Shown: piece after piece, positions 9,206 through 18,849 of the stretch
Layout of the letters: each line of letters opens with the position of its first letter
Position numbering within the stretch: the stretch's first letter is position 1
Source of the DNA: Bacterioplanoides sp. SCSIO 12839
GTDB lineage: Bacteria; Pseudomonadota; Gammaproteobacteria; Pseudomonadales; Oceanobacteraceae
Direction: 5' to 3'
Length of the DNA: 64,000 bases
NCBI RefSeq assembly: GCF_024397975.1
Contig: NZ_CP073745.1
Span: forward strand, 3,684,501 to 3,748,500
Made by a program: the position numbers and the translations under genes
The notes under the pieces: generated by a model
Seen by the model: only the letters and a program-made list of their open reading frames with translations
Told to the model about the DNA's origin: nothing
The model's database searches: none

Positions 9206-9841
9206 TAAACCGGTACGCTCGGCATAACGCACACACTCAAGCCGGTTATTCACATTAAATGAGGTAAATAATGTTTTTGTATGGGTTTTAATGGTATTAC
9301 GGCTCAGGTTAAGTACCTGAGCAATATCATCTGTGGAATAACCTTGCTGCATCAGCTTCAGCACATCCATTTGACGTTTACCCAAACGATAACTCGCCAT
9401 CAGTTTGTGCACGTCACAACCCGGTTCATTTTCCGGCAGCGAAGCCAGCCCTTCTTCAATCGTTTTGGGCAAATACATATTACCCGCCATCACATCCTGA
9501 AGAATGCTAACAATTTCCTGGCTGCTGTGCGCTTTCGGAATAAAAGCCGCAGCTCCTTTCTCCATCGCTTTACGGATAGCCCATAAATCTTCAGAGGCGG
9601 ATAACACCACAAAAGGAATAAACACATTGCGTTCCAGCAGGCTTTCGATAAAGGCCATACCATCCAGACCTGGCATGGTCAGGTCCACCAGAATCAATTC
9701 GAAATCTGTTTCATCCGTAAGAGCGCCCAACGCTTGTTCCATATTGTTGGCGCAATGCACATCGTAACCGTACTGATGACTGAGTACGGCTTTCAGCCCT
9801 TCGGTGAATAATACATGATCATCCAGATGAAGGACTTTCAT
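9185..9841 (-). CDS. LuxR/NarL-type response regulator
   Basis: 218 residues. The N-terminal receiver has the DD pair (LHLDDH), phospho-Asp at 53 (LVDLTMPGLDG), Ser in VLSAS and Lys in FIPKAH. The C-terminal LuxR helix-turn-helix spans ~150-212 (RQMDVLKLMQQGYSTDDIAQVLNL). It should be a DNA-binding transcription factor activated by phosphorylation. It converges on the hybrid kinase at 7496 with a 21-bp overlap, and is the likeliest output partner for one or both kinases in this cluster. That pairing is inference from position. Its own promoter must lie in the 161-bp gap shared with radA. Confidence 0.88.
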   Translation of the reverse strand: MKVLHLDDHVLFTEGLKAVLSHQYGYDVHCANNMEQALGALTDETDFELILVDLTMPGLDGMAFIESLLERNVFIPFVVLSASEDLWAIRKAMEKGAAAFIPKAHSSQEIVSILQDVMAGNMYLPKTIEEGLASLPENEPGCDVHKLMASYRLGKRQMDVLKLMQQGYSTDDIAQVLNLSRNTIKTHTKTLFTSFNVNNRLECVRYAERTGLLNGVLK

Positions 9842-10002
9842 AAGGCGATGCCATTAAATAACTGCATAAGCATTTACTGTTTTGCTTGTCACTAATTAAT
9901 TCATGCTGATTCTAACCTGATATCAGCCCACATTTGTTTTCAATTCTGTAAAATCTGTTAGTTATCGAGGGCCACCCGCCGTAAAAGTTTCAGGAAATTC
10001 CC

Positions 10003-11373
10003 ATGGCAAAGAAAAAAACAGCGTATGTGTGTAATGACTGTGGTGCAGATCACACCAAATGGCAAGGTCAGTGCACCGGTTGTGGCGCCTGGAATACGTT
10101 GCAGGAATTTGTGGTTTCAGCCGCCAAAACCACCAGCCGCGAGGCCAACTTTAGTGGTTACGCCGGAGCCGCTGCCGAGCAGGGGGTACAACGCCTTAAT
10201 GAAGTAAACCTCAATGAAGTGCCGCGTTTTTCCAGCGGTATGCAGGAATTCGACCGGGTATTAGGCGGAGGGTTAGTGCCCGGCTCGGCCATTCTGATTG
10301 GCGGTCATCCGGGGGCGGGTAAGTCCACACTACTGCTGCAAACATTGTGTCATCTGGCATCTCAAATGCCAGCCTTATACGTCACCGGCGAAGAGAGCCT
10401 GCAGCAGGTGGCACGACGCGCTCAACGTTTAGGCCTGCCGATGGATCAGCTGAATATGCTGAGCGAAACCAATGTCGAGCGCTTAACCAAAACCTTACAG
10501 CAGCATCAGCCCAAAATTGTGGTGATCGATTCTATTCAGGTGATGCATGTGGATGGCATTGAATCGGCTCCGGGCAGTGTGTCTCAGGTACGCGAAAGTG
10601 CCGCCTATTTAACCCGTTTTGCCAAACAAACCAACACGGTATTATTTCTGGTGGGCCATGTAACCAAAGACGGCACCATTGCTGGCCCGAAGGTGCTGGA
10701 ACATATGATCGACTGCTCCATCATGCTGGAAGGCTCCGGCGACAGCCGTTTCCGTACGTTGCGTGGCATTAAAAACCGCTTTGGTGCTATTAACGAGCTG
10801 GGTGTATTTGCCATGCTCGAACAAGGCTTAAAAGAAGTCAAAAACCCCAGCTCCATCTTTTTATCACGTTCCGAAGAACCGGCGGCTGGCAGTGTTGTCA
10901 TGGTGATCTGGGAAGGCACCCGACCGTTATTGGTAGAAATTCAGGCGCTGGTCGACGACAGTCATTTTGGTCATCCAAAACGTGTGGCAGTTGGCCTGGA
11001 TCAGAATCGGTTAAATTTATTACTTGCCGCCATGCACCGCCACGGCGGTATTCACCTCGGTGATCAGGATGTCTATATTAACGTCGTTGGTGGTGTCAAA
11101 GTCACCGAAACCGCTGCGGACCTGGCGTTGCTGTTAGCGGCCTTGTCATCCTTCCGTAACCAACCTTTGCCACAAGACTTAATTGTGTTTGGTGAGGTGG
11201 GCTTATCAGGAGAAATTCGGCCGGTGCCTTCCGGACAAGAACGCATTAAAGAAGCAGCCAAACACGGCTTTAAACGCGCCATTGTTCCGAAAGGCAATAT
11301 GCCGCGTCAGCCTATTGCAGGCATGGAAGTCATCGGCGTGGAAAAACTGCAACAAGCCATCGAACGAATCTGA
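10003..11373 (+). CDS. radA: DNA repair protein RadA (branch-migration ATPase)
   Basis: 456 residues, the usual RadA length. The order is a C4 zinc finger (CNDCGADHTKWQGQCTGCG), a RecA-like ATPase with Walker A GGHPGAGKST at ~100-109, the RadA-specific KNRFG motif near 257 and a Lon-protease-like C-terminal domain with non-proteolytic sequence (LGLSGEIRPV-type block). It acts in cytoplasmic recombinational repair with RecA, promoting heteroduplex extension. An AGGAA ribosome site precedes the ATG by about 7 nt. The efflux adaptor follows after 36 bp on the same strand, so read-through is possible. Confidence 0.96.
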   Translation: MAKKKTAYVCNDCGADHTKWQGQCTGCGAWNTLQEFVVSAAKTTSREANFSGYAGAAAEQGVQRLNEVNLNEVPRFSSGMQEFDRVLGGGLVPGSAILIGGHPGAGKSTLLLQTLCHLASQMPALYVTGEESLQQVARRAQRLGLPMDQLNMLSETNVERLTKTLQQHQPKIVVIDSIQVMHVDGIESAPGSVSQVRESAAYLTRFAKQTNTVLFLVGHVTKDGTIAGPKVLEHMIDCSIMLEGSGDSRFRTLRGIKNRFGAINELGVFAMLEQGLKEVKNPSSIFLSRSEEPAAGSVVMVIWEGTRPLLVEIQALVDDSHFGHPKRVAVGLDQNRLNLLLAAMHRHGGIHLGDQDVYINVVGGVKVTETAADLALLLAALSSFRNQPLPQDLIVFGEVGLSGEIRPVPSGQERIKEAAKHGFKRAIVPKGNMPRQPIAGMEVIGVEKLQQAIERI

Positions 11374-11409
11374 TACTCTACGTGTGGATTTAACAAGGAA
11401 TGCACCCAT

Positions 11410-12546
11410 ATGAAACCCCGTATGAAATACCTACTCCCCGGTCTGGCAATCACTGCTCTTCTCGGCGCTACTTCTCTGCCAGCTCTGGCCGAAGATAAAC
11501 AAACCAATACGGAACAACATACTGCAGTCATTGTTGAAACCATTCAAAGCCAACCTCTGTCACGTCAATACGACACACCCGGGCGCGTTGTTGCTGCCAG
11601 CCGTATTGATATTGTGCCGCGGGTAACGGGCATCCTTGAGCAGCAGGCCTTTATCGAAGGTTCTACCGTGAACGAAGGCGAGCTGTTATTTCAGATTGAA
11701 AAAGACTCCTACGAAGTTCAGTTACAGCAACGCCAGGCCGATCTTGCCAGCGCCAGAGCCAACCTGAAACAAGCCGAAACCGATTTAAAACGTTATAAAA
11801 CACTGATCGTCACCAATGCCATTTCAGAATCCGAATTAGGTACAGCTGAAGCCACGCGAGATCAGGCGGCGGCGGCTGTGATGGCAGCCAAAGCCGGAGT
11901 AAGACAGGCCGAACTGGACTTAGGTTATACCGATATTTACAGCCCGATTACCGGCCGTATTGGTAAAGCCACCATTAACGAAGGCAACGTGGTGAATCCG
12001 AATTCAGGCACGTTGGTCACTGTCGCTCAGCAAGATCCGATTTATGTCGAAATTGCCCTGAGCGACAAACTGCTGGTTGATATCCGTCGTCGCGCCATGC
12101 AGCTGGAAGAAAATGAAAAAGTGATTGCCCGCCTGACGTTATCCGATGGCAAAACCTACCCCTACGACGGTGAGTTCGATTTTATTGACCCAATGGTATC
12201 GACGGAAACCGATACCGTTACCGTTCGATCGGTGTTCAAAAACCCAGAGGGTTTATTGCTGCCGGGCCAATATGTGCGCGTACAAATTGAGCCAAAAAAT
12301 ATTCCGAAAGTATTGGCGATTCCACAATCGGCCGTGCAACGCGATAAAGACGGCTTTTTTGTCATGATCGTTAATGATCAGCAGCAAGTAGAACAACGCC
12401 GTGTCGACCTGAGCCAACAGATTCGTGGATTGTGGGTGGTTAAAAGTGGTGTAAACGAAGGTGAGCAAGTGATCACGGAAGGCCTGCAGAAAGTGCAGGT
12501 CGGCGAAACGGTCAACGCCACGATCGTGATTCCTGACGCGGAGTAA
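11410..12546 (+). CDS. RND efflux periplasmic adaptor (AcrA/MexA family)
   Basis: 378 residues. A signal peptide ends near LPALA/ED and has no lipobox, so this adaptor is probably soluble or loosely attached, unlike lipidated AcrA. The lipoyl/barrel-sandwich halves (VPRVTGILEQQAFIEGSTV and YTDIYSPITGRIGK) bracket an alpha-helical hairpin (~95-150). A beta-barrel and membrane-proximal domain follow (PGQYVRVQI). It connects the inner-membrane pump encoded 6 bp downstream to an outer-membrane channel that is not encoded here. Substrates cannot be inferred. Confidence 0.92.
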   Translation: MKPRMKYLLPGLAITALLGATSLPALAEDKQTNTEQHTAVIVETIQSQPLSRQYDTPGRVVAASRIDIVPRVTGILEQQAFIEGSTVNEGELLFQIEKDSYEVQLQQRQADLASARANLKQAETDLKRYKTLIVTNAISESELGTAEATRDQAAAAVMAAKAGVRQAELDLGYTDIYSPITGRIGKATINEGNVVNPNSGTLVTVAQQDPIYVEIALSDKLLVDIRRRAMQLEENEKVIARLTLSDGKTYPYDGEFDFIDPMVSTETDTVTVRSVFKNPEGLLLPGQYVRVQIEPKNIPKVLAIPQSAVQRDKDGFFVMIVNDQQQVEQRRVDLSQQIRGLWVVKSGVNEGEQVITEGLQKVQVGETVNATIVIPDAE

Positions 12547-12552
12547 TAATTT

Positions 12553-15500
12553 ATGTTCTCCCTGTTTTTTATTCGTCGCCCCAAATTTGCGCTGGTTATT
12601 TCCATCGTCATTATGATTGCCGGTTTATTGGCCTTAACCGCGTTACCGGTAACCCAATACCCGGAGATTACGCCACCGCAGGTTAAAGTCACCGCTACCT
12701 ATACCGGTGCCAACGCATTAGCCGTTGAGCAGTCGGTCGCCGCCCCGATTGAAGCTATGGTCAACGGTGTGGATGACATGCTGTATATGAACTCCGTCAG
12801 TGGTAATGACGGCAGCTACAGCCTGACCATTACGTTTGAAGTGGGTACTGACCCGGATATGGCCGCAGTTAACGTGCAAAACCGCGTGGCTCTGGCACAA
12901 CCCAGCCTGCCACAGGAAGTGGTGCGTATGGGGGTCACCACCGAGAAACAAGCCAGTAATATGTTAATGGTGGTTGCCCTGACGTCACCTGGCGGTACTC
13001 ACGATAACCTGTACATGAGTAACTACTCATCGGTGTATATCGAAGATGCCATTTCCCGGATTAACGGCGTGGGTGGTGCTAACCAGTTTGGCAGCATGGA
13101 ATACGGCATGCGTGTCTGGCTCGACCCGGATCAACTGCGCGGCCTGGGGCTGACTCCGCAAGATGTGAACAACGCCATTCAAAGCCAAAGTGTGCAGGCG
13201 GCATTAGGTCAGATTGGTGCACCACCATTAAAAGACGAACAGCAATTTCAATACACCATTACCGCACAGGGCCGGTTAACGACCCCAGAGGAATTCGGCA
13301 ATATTATTGTTCGCTCCGGCGATGACGGTGGATTGTTGTACCTGAAAGACGTGGCCCGTATCGAACTGGGCTCACAAAGCTACGCGGTGAATATGCACAT
13401 TAACGGCGGCAGTGGTGTGCCCTTTGCGGTGTACCAAAGCCCGGGCGCTAACGCACTGGATGTCGCCGATCAGGTGTATGCCGAACTGGAGCGTCTGAAT
13501 CAGTTCTTCCCGGAAGATATGGAATATCAGGTGTTTTATGACTCCACCGATTTTGTTCGTGCTTCCATTTCTGAAGTGATCAGCACCCTGGCCATGACCT
13601 TTGTGTTGGTTGTAGCTGTCACCTACTTATTCCTTGGCGATTTACGCGCGACGTTAATTCCTTCTGCCACCATTCCGGTGTCGTTAATTGGTACCTTTAT
13701 CGCGCTATCAGTAGCGGGCTTTTCGATTAACACCATTTCGTTATTCGCCCTGATTCTTGCCATTGGTATCGTGGTTGACGATGCCATTGTGGTGGTGGAA
13801 AACGTCAAACGTCATATGGCCGAAGATAATCTCGATTCGGTGACCGCCACCGAAAAAGCCATGGTCGAAGTGTTTGGCCCGGTGGTCGCCACCACCCTGG
13901 TTTTGCTGGCGGTATTTGTGCCAGTCGCCTTTATGCCGGGTTTAACCGGTGAACTGTACACTCAGTTTGCGGTGACCATTTCTGTCGCCGTGGTGTTCTC
14001 CTCGATTAACGCTCTGACGTTATCTCCTGCTTTATGTGCACTGTTATTAAAACCAGAAGGTGAGAGCAAAGGCTTCTTTGCCTGGTTTGATCGTCAGATT
14101 GATAAAATTCGCGGCAAATATATGAAAGGCGCGGTATTCCTGAATACCCGTAAAAGTGTGGCGCTGGGCAGCCTGGGCGTAATCGCATTAATGACCGCAT
14201 TTTTATTCAGCAACACACCAACCGGCTTTATTCCCTACGAAGATCAGGGCGCGTTTTTTGTCGATGTATCTCTGCCTCAGGGTGCCTCATTAAACCGTAC
14301 TGATGAACTGGCATTGGGATTAGATGAAAGCGTGCGTCAGCTGGAAGGGGTCGACCGTACCATGCTGATTTCTGGCTTCAGCCTGTTGGCCGGTGCCGCT
14401 TCTTCTTCCAGTGCCTTTATGTTGCCGGTACTGGATGACTGGTCGGAACGTGAAGATCTGCCCTGGTACAAAGTCTTCGGTGAAATGAACACAGTGCTGA
14501 AACAAGAACCCGGTGCTAACGCCTTTGGTTTCCCACCGCCACCCATTCCTGGTTTGGGTAATGCCGGTGGCCTGGAAGCCAACCTGCTGGATTTAGGCAG
14601 TGGTACTCCACAGGAACTGGCTCAGGTTTCCAGCGCGTTTATTCTTGCACTGAATAATTCCGAAATAGTAAAACAGGCTTATACCCGTTATAACGCCAGC
14701 AACCCGCAACTACACATGACCATTGATCGCCAGAAAGTACAGGCGCTAAAAGTGTCACTGTCGGATTTATTTGCCACCTTACAAAGCCAGTTAGGCTCGG
14801 TTTACGTTAACGACTTTAATATGTTGGGTCGTAATTTCCGGGTGATGATTCAGGCCGAGAGTGAGTTCCGAAATACTATTTCGGACATCAACGCTATTTA
14901 TGTGCGCTCCACTACCGGACACATGGTACCGGTCGGTTCACTGGTGAATATCGAACAGATTCTTGGCCCGCAACAGCTGGACCGCTTTAACCTGTACCGT
15001 ACTGCTAAGCTGGTGATCACCCCGGAAATCGGTTTCAGCTCGGGTGATGCCATTGCCGAAGTGGAACGTCTGGCGGCAGAAACGCTACCGGACGGTTATG
15101 GCCTGGAATGGATGGGCACCGCACAACAAGAACAAGAAGCCTCGGGTTTAGTGGTGGTGATTTTCTCGCTGTCGTTATTATTTGCTTACCTGTTCTTAGT
15201 GGCGCAATACGAAAGCTGGACCATTCCGATGGCGGTAATGTTATCGGTGGTGGTTGCTATTATGGGTGCGATGTTACCGCTGTATTTAATTCCCGGCATT
15301 GATAACAATCTGTATGCTCAGGTGGGCTTAGTGATGTTAATTGGCTTGGCGAGTAAATCGGCTATTCTGATTGTCGAGTTTGCCAAGCAACGGCATGAAG
15401 AAGGCCTGTCGATTCTCGACGCTGCGGCAGAAGCGGCTAACCTGCGCTTCCGTGCGGTATTAATGACGGCTTTCTCCTTTATTCTGGGTGTTGCGCCATT

Positions 15501-15684
15501 AGTGGTCGCCAGCGGCGCCGGTGCCATGAGCCGAATTTCGATTGGTGTCGTGGTGTTGTCCGGTATGTTATTCGCCACCGTGATTGGCATTATGCTGATT
15601 CCCGCATTGTATGTGATTATGCAAAGTCTGCGGGAAAAACTGAAAGGTGGCGCGAAAGTCAGCGACGTTCAGACCAGCGAATAA
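12553..15684 (+). CDS. RND multidrug efflux transporter (AcrB/MexB, HAE1 type)
   Basis: 1043 residues, close to AcrB (1049). Residues 10-28 form the first membrane helix; two large periplasmic loops lie at ~30-335 and ~560-870. The proton-relay residues are present: the Asp pair in [15 protein letters not shown] (about 405-406) and the Lys in [16 protein letters not shown]. It exports compounds from the periplasm/inner membrane using proton motive force as a trimer. It is translationally close to its adaptor (6 bp) and ends at a strong terminator. No local TetR or MarR regulator is adjacent, so control is probably elsewhere. Confidence 0.95.
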   Translation: MFSLFFIRRPKFALVISIVIMIAGLLALTALPVTQYPEITPPQVKVTATYTGANALAVEQSVAAPIEAMVNGVDDMLYMNSVSGNDGSYSLTITFEVGTDPDMAAVNVQNRVALAQPSLPQEVVRMGVTTEKQASNMLMVVALTSPGGTHDNLYMSNYSSVYIEDAISRINGVGGANQFGSMEYGMRVWLDPDQLRGLGLTPQDVNNAIQSQSVQAALGQIGAPPLKDEQQFQYTITAQGRLTTPEEFGNIIVRSGDDGGLLYLKDVARIELGSQSYAVNMHINGGSGVPFAVYQSPGANALDVADQVYAELERLNQFFPEDMEYQVFYDSTDFVRASISEVISTLAMTFVLVVAVTYLFLGDLRATLIPSATIPVSLIGTFIALSVAGFSINTISLFALILAIGIVVDDAIVVVENVKRHMAEDNLDSVTATEKAMVEVFGPVVATTLVLLAVFVPVAFMPGLTGELYTQFAVTISVAVVFSSINALTLSPALCALLLKPEGESKGFFAWFDRQIDKIRGKYMKGAVFLNTRKSVALGSLGVIALMTAFLFSNTPTGFIPYEDQGAFFVDVSLPQGASLNRTDELALGLDESVRQLEGVDRTMLISGFSLLAGAASSSSAFMLPVLDDWSEREDLPWYKVFGEMNTVLKQEPGANAFGFPPPPIPGLGNAGGLEANLLDLGSGTPQELAQVSSAFILALNNSEIVKQAYTRYNASNPQLHMTIDRQKVQALKVSLSDLFATLQSQLGSVYVNDFNMLGRNFRVMIQAESEFRNTISDINAIYVRSTTGHMVPVGSLVNIEQILGPQQLDRFNLYRTAKLVITPEIGFSSGDAIAEVERLAAETLPDGYGLEWMGTAQQEQEASGLVVVIFSLSLLFAYLFLVAQYESWTIPMAVMLSVVVAIMGAMLPLYLIPGIDNNLYAQVGLVMLIGLASKSAILIVEFAKQRHEEGLSILDAAAEAANLRFRAVLMTAFSFILGVAPLVVASGAGAMSRISIGVVVLSGMLFATVIGIMLIPALYVIMQSLREKLKGGAKVSDVQTSE

Positions 15685-15709
15685 TCTCTCGCTTTAATCG
15701 AAAAATAAG

Positions 15710-15745
15710 AACGCCATCAAACAACGGTTTGATGGCGTTTTTTTA
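15710..15745 (+). terminator. Rho-independent terminator of the RND operon
   Basis: Perfect 13-bp stem (15710-15722 with 15727-15739), AACG loop and seven T after the stem. Confidence 0.93.
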
Positions 15746-15924
15746 TGGCTTTTATTAACAAACATTCAAGAACACAAAAATAAAACTTTGTTAATTCTGG
15801 CATTCGCCGTCTTGTTTTGCGGATTCTGCATACTCCCCGAAATGCGCCTCTCTATACTCTTCATCAGCTTAAAACCCCTTTCCCATCTACGGGAAACCCT
15901 CAAAGGAAAATGGAGAGTTTACCT

Positions 15925-17805
15925 ATGCTTAAACGCTACCTATCGATATTAACGATCTTCAGCATGATATTGATGCTGACCGCTTGCTCGGATAGTGATG
16001 ATGATTCACCGAAACCGACAGTCTTACAAATCACTTCTGAGGTGAACACCTTACCCGTTGGTTTAACAACGCCATTAAATGCCGATTTATTCTATGATGA
16101 TGGTTCAACGATTAACCATGTTACTGCGGTTTGGGAAAGTATGAACCCTGAAATTGCAACAGTTGATCCAATCACTGGAGTAGTAACAGGTATTAGTAAA
16201 GGACAAGCGATCATTCAAGCAACCTATATCGGCCTTGTTGAAGAAGTGACGGCAACGATTACAGATGCGACATTAACGTCTCTTACGCTAAGACCCGGAA
16301 GCTTTAATATTCCTTTAGGACAGAGCGGTCAGTTTGAGGTTGAAGGTGGCTATTCAGATGGATCAATTCACGACCTGACGGGTAATTCCGATATTAACTG
16401 GAATAGTTCTGTAGAGGGTATCATCTCGTTTGATGACAAAGGAGTCATAACAGCATTGAGCGAAGGTGTTACAGCGGTTACTGCGAGCTTGGGCAACGTA
16501 AAATCATCGGGTAGTAATACTATTAATGCTACCAGAGCCGTTCTTATTAATTTCTCTATTAGTCCGGATATCATCAGCAAACCTAAAGGCCTCACTCAAC
16601 AATTTACCGCTACCGGCTATTATTCTGACAACACAGAGAAAGATATTACCAACCAGATCAGCTGGAAAAGTGAAACCCCCAATATTGTTACCTCACTAGG
16701 TAATGGCGTGTTTAAAGGTATTGTGATTGATGAAGGACAAATCAGCGCAACATTCAACGATATGATCAGTAGTGATAACAAACCTGTATTTACGGTAACA
16801 CGTGCATTATTAACGTCATTTGAAATTGAAGCCCCTAATAGTCAACCATTAGGAAAATCGATTCAGTTTAAAGCCATTGCCGGTTTTAGCTCTGATGAAA
16901 AATACGATGTTTCGGCCAATGATCAGGTATTTTGGCAAAGCAGTGACCCAGCGATTGCAACTGTTACATCGTCTGGTGTTGTACGAGGTATATCGGAAGG
17001 TCAGGTTACTATTTCGGCATTAACAACGTTTGCTGGAGCACGTAATAGCAAAACCATCACCATAAAACCAAAAGAAATTGAAAGCATCGTCATTAAGGCT
17101 GGAAGCAAAAGCCAGATCATTACTCCAGGCTATTCAAAAGATATGAAAGTAGTCGGGGTTTATACCGATGGTTCGATTGAACAAGATATAGAAAAAAATG
17201 AAGAACTGACATGGGACATACAATTCAGGTTAGGAGGAAGCTTTTTTGATTCAATTCTGATAACGGATTCAGAAGACATGCCCAATCTAACTATTAATGC
17301 AGACGATCAACTAAATTTTTATAATTTTGGTGATAAGTCCCGAAGCGTATCAGCAATCATTGAAGCTTCTTATAACGGATTGACAGACCCATTCGTTATG
17401 CAACTTTCCAATAGAGAAATCTTAAATATACCCTTCAATAGTCAAGAACTTGAGTTCTCTGGCCCTATCAGTATCTACCAAGCAGAATGGTTAGGTTTTG
17501 ACCAGCTAACCGATTCAAGTTCAGATACACGACATGTGTCACAAATGAATTATTATCAAGCCAGTGACTACTGTAATCTCGTTAATTATAACGGTCATCA
17601 GGACTGGAGATTACCGAGCCTTGAACAGCTGAAACAGCTATACAAAATTGATCCGGACAATTGGAATATATCCGGAGAACCTTACTGGACATCAACCTTA
17701 GAGGGTGAGCAGCCCTATGTACTATCATTGTCTTCGGACAGTAACGGCAATCTTCGTGACCCAGATAGTAACAATACACTAACCGCTTGTGTTCGTGAAA
17801 GATAA
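15925..17805 (+). CDS. Lipoprotein with bacterial Ig-like domains and a C-terminal Lcl/DUF1566-like domain
   Basis: The ATG at 15925 (GGAGAG ribosome site 7 nt upstream) begins a lipoprotein signal MLKRYLSILTIFSMILMLTAC, giving 626 residues; an upstream ATG at 15817 would add 36 unlikely residues. After the lipidated Cys come about five BIG2-like Ig domains, each with ATVDPxTGVVTGISKGQAxI or similar. The C-terminal ~100 residues (YYQASDYCNLVNYNGHQDWR, then LPSLEQLKQLY and YWTST) match the DUF1566/Lcl C-terminal pattern found in secreted bacterial proteins. The role is unknown; a cell-surface adhesive or scaffold function is plausible. AT-richer sequence than its neighbours suggests faster evolution or acquisition. 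It is monocistronic with its own terminator. Confidence 0.8.
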   Translation: MLKRYLSILTIFSMILMLTACSDSDDDSPKPTVLQITSEVNTLPVGLTTPLNADLFYDDGSTINHVTAVWESMNPEIATVDPITGVVTGISKGQAIIQATYIGLVEEVTATITDATLTSLTLRPGSFNIPLGQSGQFEVEGGYSDGSIHDLTGNSDINWNSSVEGIISFDDKGVITALSEGVTAVTASLGNVKSSGSNTINATRAVLINFSISPDIISKPKGLTQQFTATGYYSDNTEKDITNQISWKSETPNIVTSLGNGVFKGIVIDEGQISATFNDMISSDNKPVFTVTRALLTSFEIEAPNSQPLGKSIQFKAIAGFSSDEKYDVSANDQVFWQSSDPAIATVTSSGVVRGISEGQVTISALTTFAGARNSKTITIKPKEIESIVIKAGSKSQIITPGYSKDMKVVGVYTDGSIEQDIEKNEELTWDIQFRLGGSFFDSILITDSEDMPNLTINADDQLNFYNFGDKSRSVSAIIEASYNGLTDPFVMQLSNREILNIPFNSQELEFSGPISIYQAEWLGFDQLTDSSSDTRHVSQMNYYQASDYCNLVNYNGHQDWRLPSLEQLKQLYKIDPDNWNISGEPYWTSTLEGEQPYVLSLSSDSNGNLRDPDSNNTLTACVRER

Positions 17806-17817
17806 ACCACTCTAATT

Positions 17818-17850
17818 AAAGCTGCCCAAGCTGGGCTGCTTTAACATTTT
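17818..17850 (+). terminator. Hairpin after the Ig-like lipoprotein
   Basis: Imperfect 11-bp stem (17818-17828 with 17832-17842, one T-T mismatch) and a short T-rich tail, 13 bp after the stop codon. Confidence 0.55.
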
Positions 17851-17861
17851 CGAACGACAAT

Positions 17862-17898
17862 AAAAATGGCAGGCGATATAAAATCGCCTGCCATTTTT
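17862..17898. terminator. Strong bidirectional terminator between convergent genes
   Basis: Perfect 16-bp stem (17862-17877 with 17883-17898) with a 5-nt loop, flanked by A on one side and T on the other. It can serve both the Ig lipoprotein (+) and the pilin (-), whose stop is 31 bp away. Confidence 0.92.
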
Positions 17899-17928
17899 TT
17901 GTTGGAAACCCTGTCTATCAGCAACTAT

Positions 17929-18435
17929 TCACAACGTTACATCAATCGTCACTTCACCCGTTCTGGAATCATAAAAAATCGAATACGCAGGTTCTTCAAC
18001 CAGAGCATAGGTGCAGGTATTCGAACTATAAGACGCCTGAAAATCCTCTGAGGTGTTACTGGCCACCGTTGGTGAACCATCTTGCAGAATCGCCCGCCAA
18101 ACCGACTGGCAATCAGCGACATTGTTGAGCTGAGGATTGGACTCGAACGGAAAGTAACTTTGTGCAGGCCAGCCAGCACTGTTCATATCCATCAGGTTGG
18201 TGCCAGTACCGTACAGGTCCAGGTTATCCACAGGTCCACTATGACCACCCGCGACCCATTTACTATGAGCCAGAGCAATGGCACTTCTGAACGAGCCGCC
18301 TGTTGCCGATACCAAAGCCGCATTGGCATCATCCTCAACACTGGCAAATCGCGGCAATACAAACACTGCCAGCGTCCCGATAAGAACGATAACAACCACC
18401 AGCTCGATTAATGTAAAACCCTTAGGTTTACTCAT
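17929..18435 (-). CDS. Type IV pilin-like protein (MSHA-like prepilin)
   Basis: 168 residues with a textbook class III signal: six-residue leader MSKPKG, then FTLIELVVVIVLIGTLAVF with Glu at mature position 5, the prepilin-peptidase site. The C-terminal half has two Cys (109 and 141) that could form the pilin D-loop disulfide. The sequence after the helix (SATGGSFRSAIALAHSKW) resembles MSHA-type and related minor pilins. It should be processed by PilD and assembled by a type IV pilus or type II secretion machine. No pilus genes are adjacent, so it is an orphan here and its machine is unknown. Confidence 0.85.
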   Translation of the reverse strand: MSKPKGFTLIELVVVIVLIGTLAVFVLPRFASVEDDANAALVSATGGSFRSAIALAHSKWVAGGHSGPVDNLDLYGTGTNLMDMNSAGWPAQSYFPFESNPQLNNVADCQSVWRAILQDGSPTVASNTSEDFQASYSSNTCTYALVEEPAYSIFYDSRTGEVTIDVTL

Positions 18436-18849
18436 GACTTTATTCCATGCGACACATTCACTATCGATAAATATAGCAGCACCGCCAGAAGTGGAGCACT
18501 AAATCGAATCTTTCACTAAAGAAGTGCGAGCCATACGATCGAAAATAAGGGATAATCCTGCACCAAATTCAGACAACCAGCGTTTTCTCTGTAACAGAGC
18601 GCCGGTGGCTTTGTTGCTATCACTCAGGCGAGCCGTTCACAAGATGGCAAACCTCACCAGAATACCCTCTGGCCCCTCGTGTCGAACTCAGCGGCACATA
18701 GCAAAGCAGAAGTTGTAATCACCAGGAAGGCAGCTTCTCGTGCACCCTTGATAGCCTTGCCATCGTCAGAGCATCATCAGCAACGCTGAGCAATAAGATT
18801 GAGTCAGGAAGCCTCCACCGGGCTTTCACACCTGAGGTTAAGAAGAGAT
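18436..18849. other. Divergent intergenic region, pilin/ilvE (414 bp)
   Basis: It must hold promoters for both divergent genes. I see no confident -35/-10 pair, operator, leader peptide or riboswitch. The open frames across it (for example 18524-18718) have no ribosome site and no recognisable protein features. A TTG at 18799 opens the ilvE frame 17 codons early but is not the likely start. Confidence 0.5.

Noticed and set aside
18524-18718. Open frame of 64 codons in the pilin-ilvE gap
   Set aside because: No ribosome site, no recognisable features and unlike coding neighbours in composition.
18799-18849. Upstream TTG start for ilvE
   Set aside because: Relatives begin at the internal MAAFGTVFMPKMA, and the purine-rich site fits the ATG at 18850.
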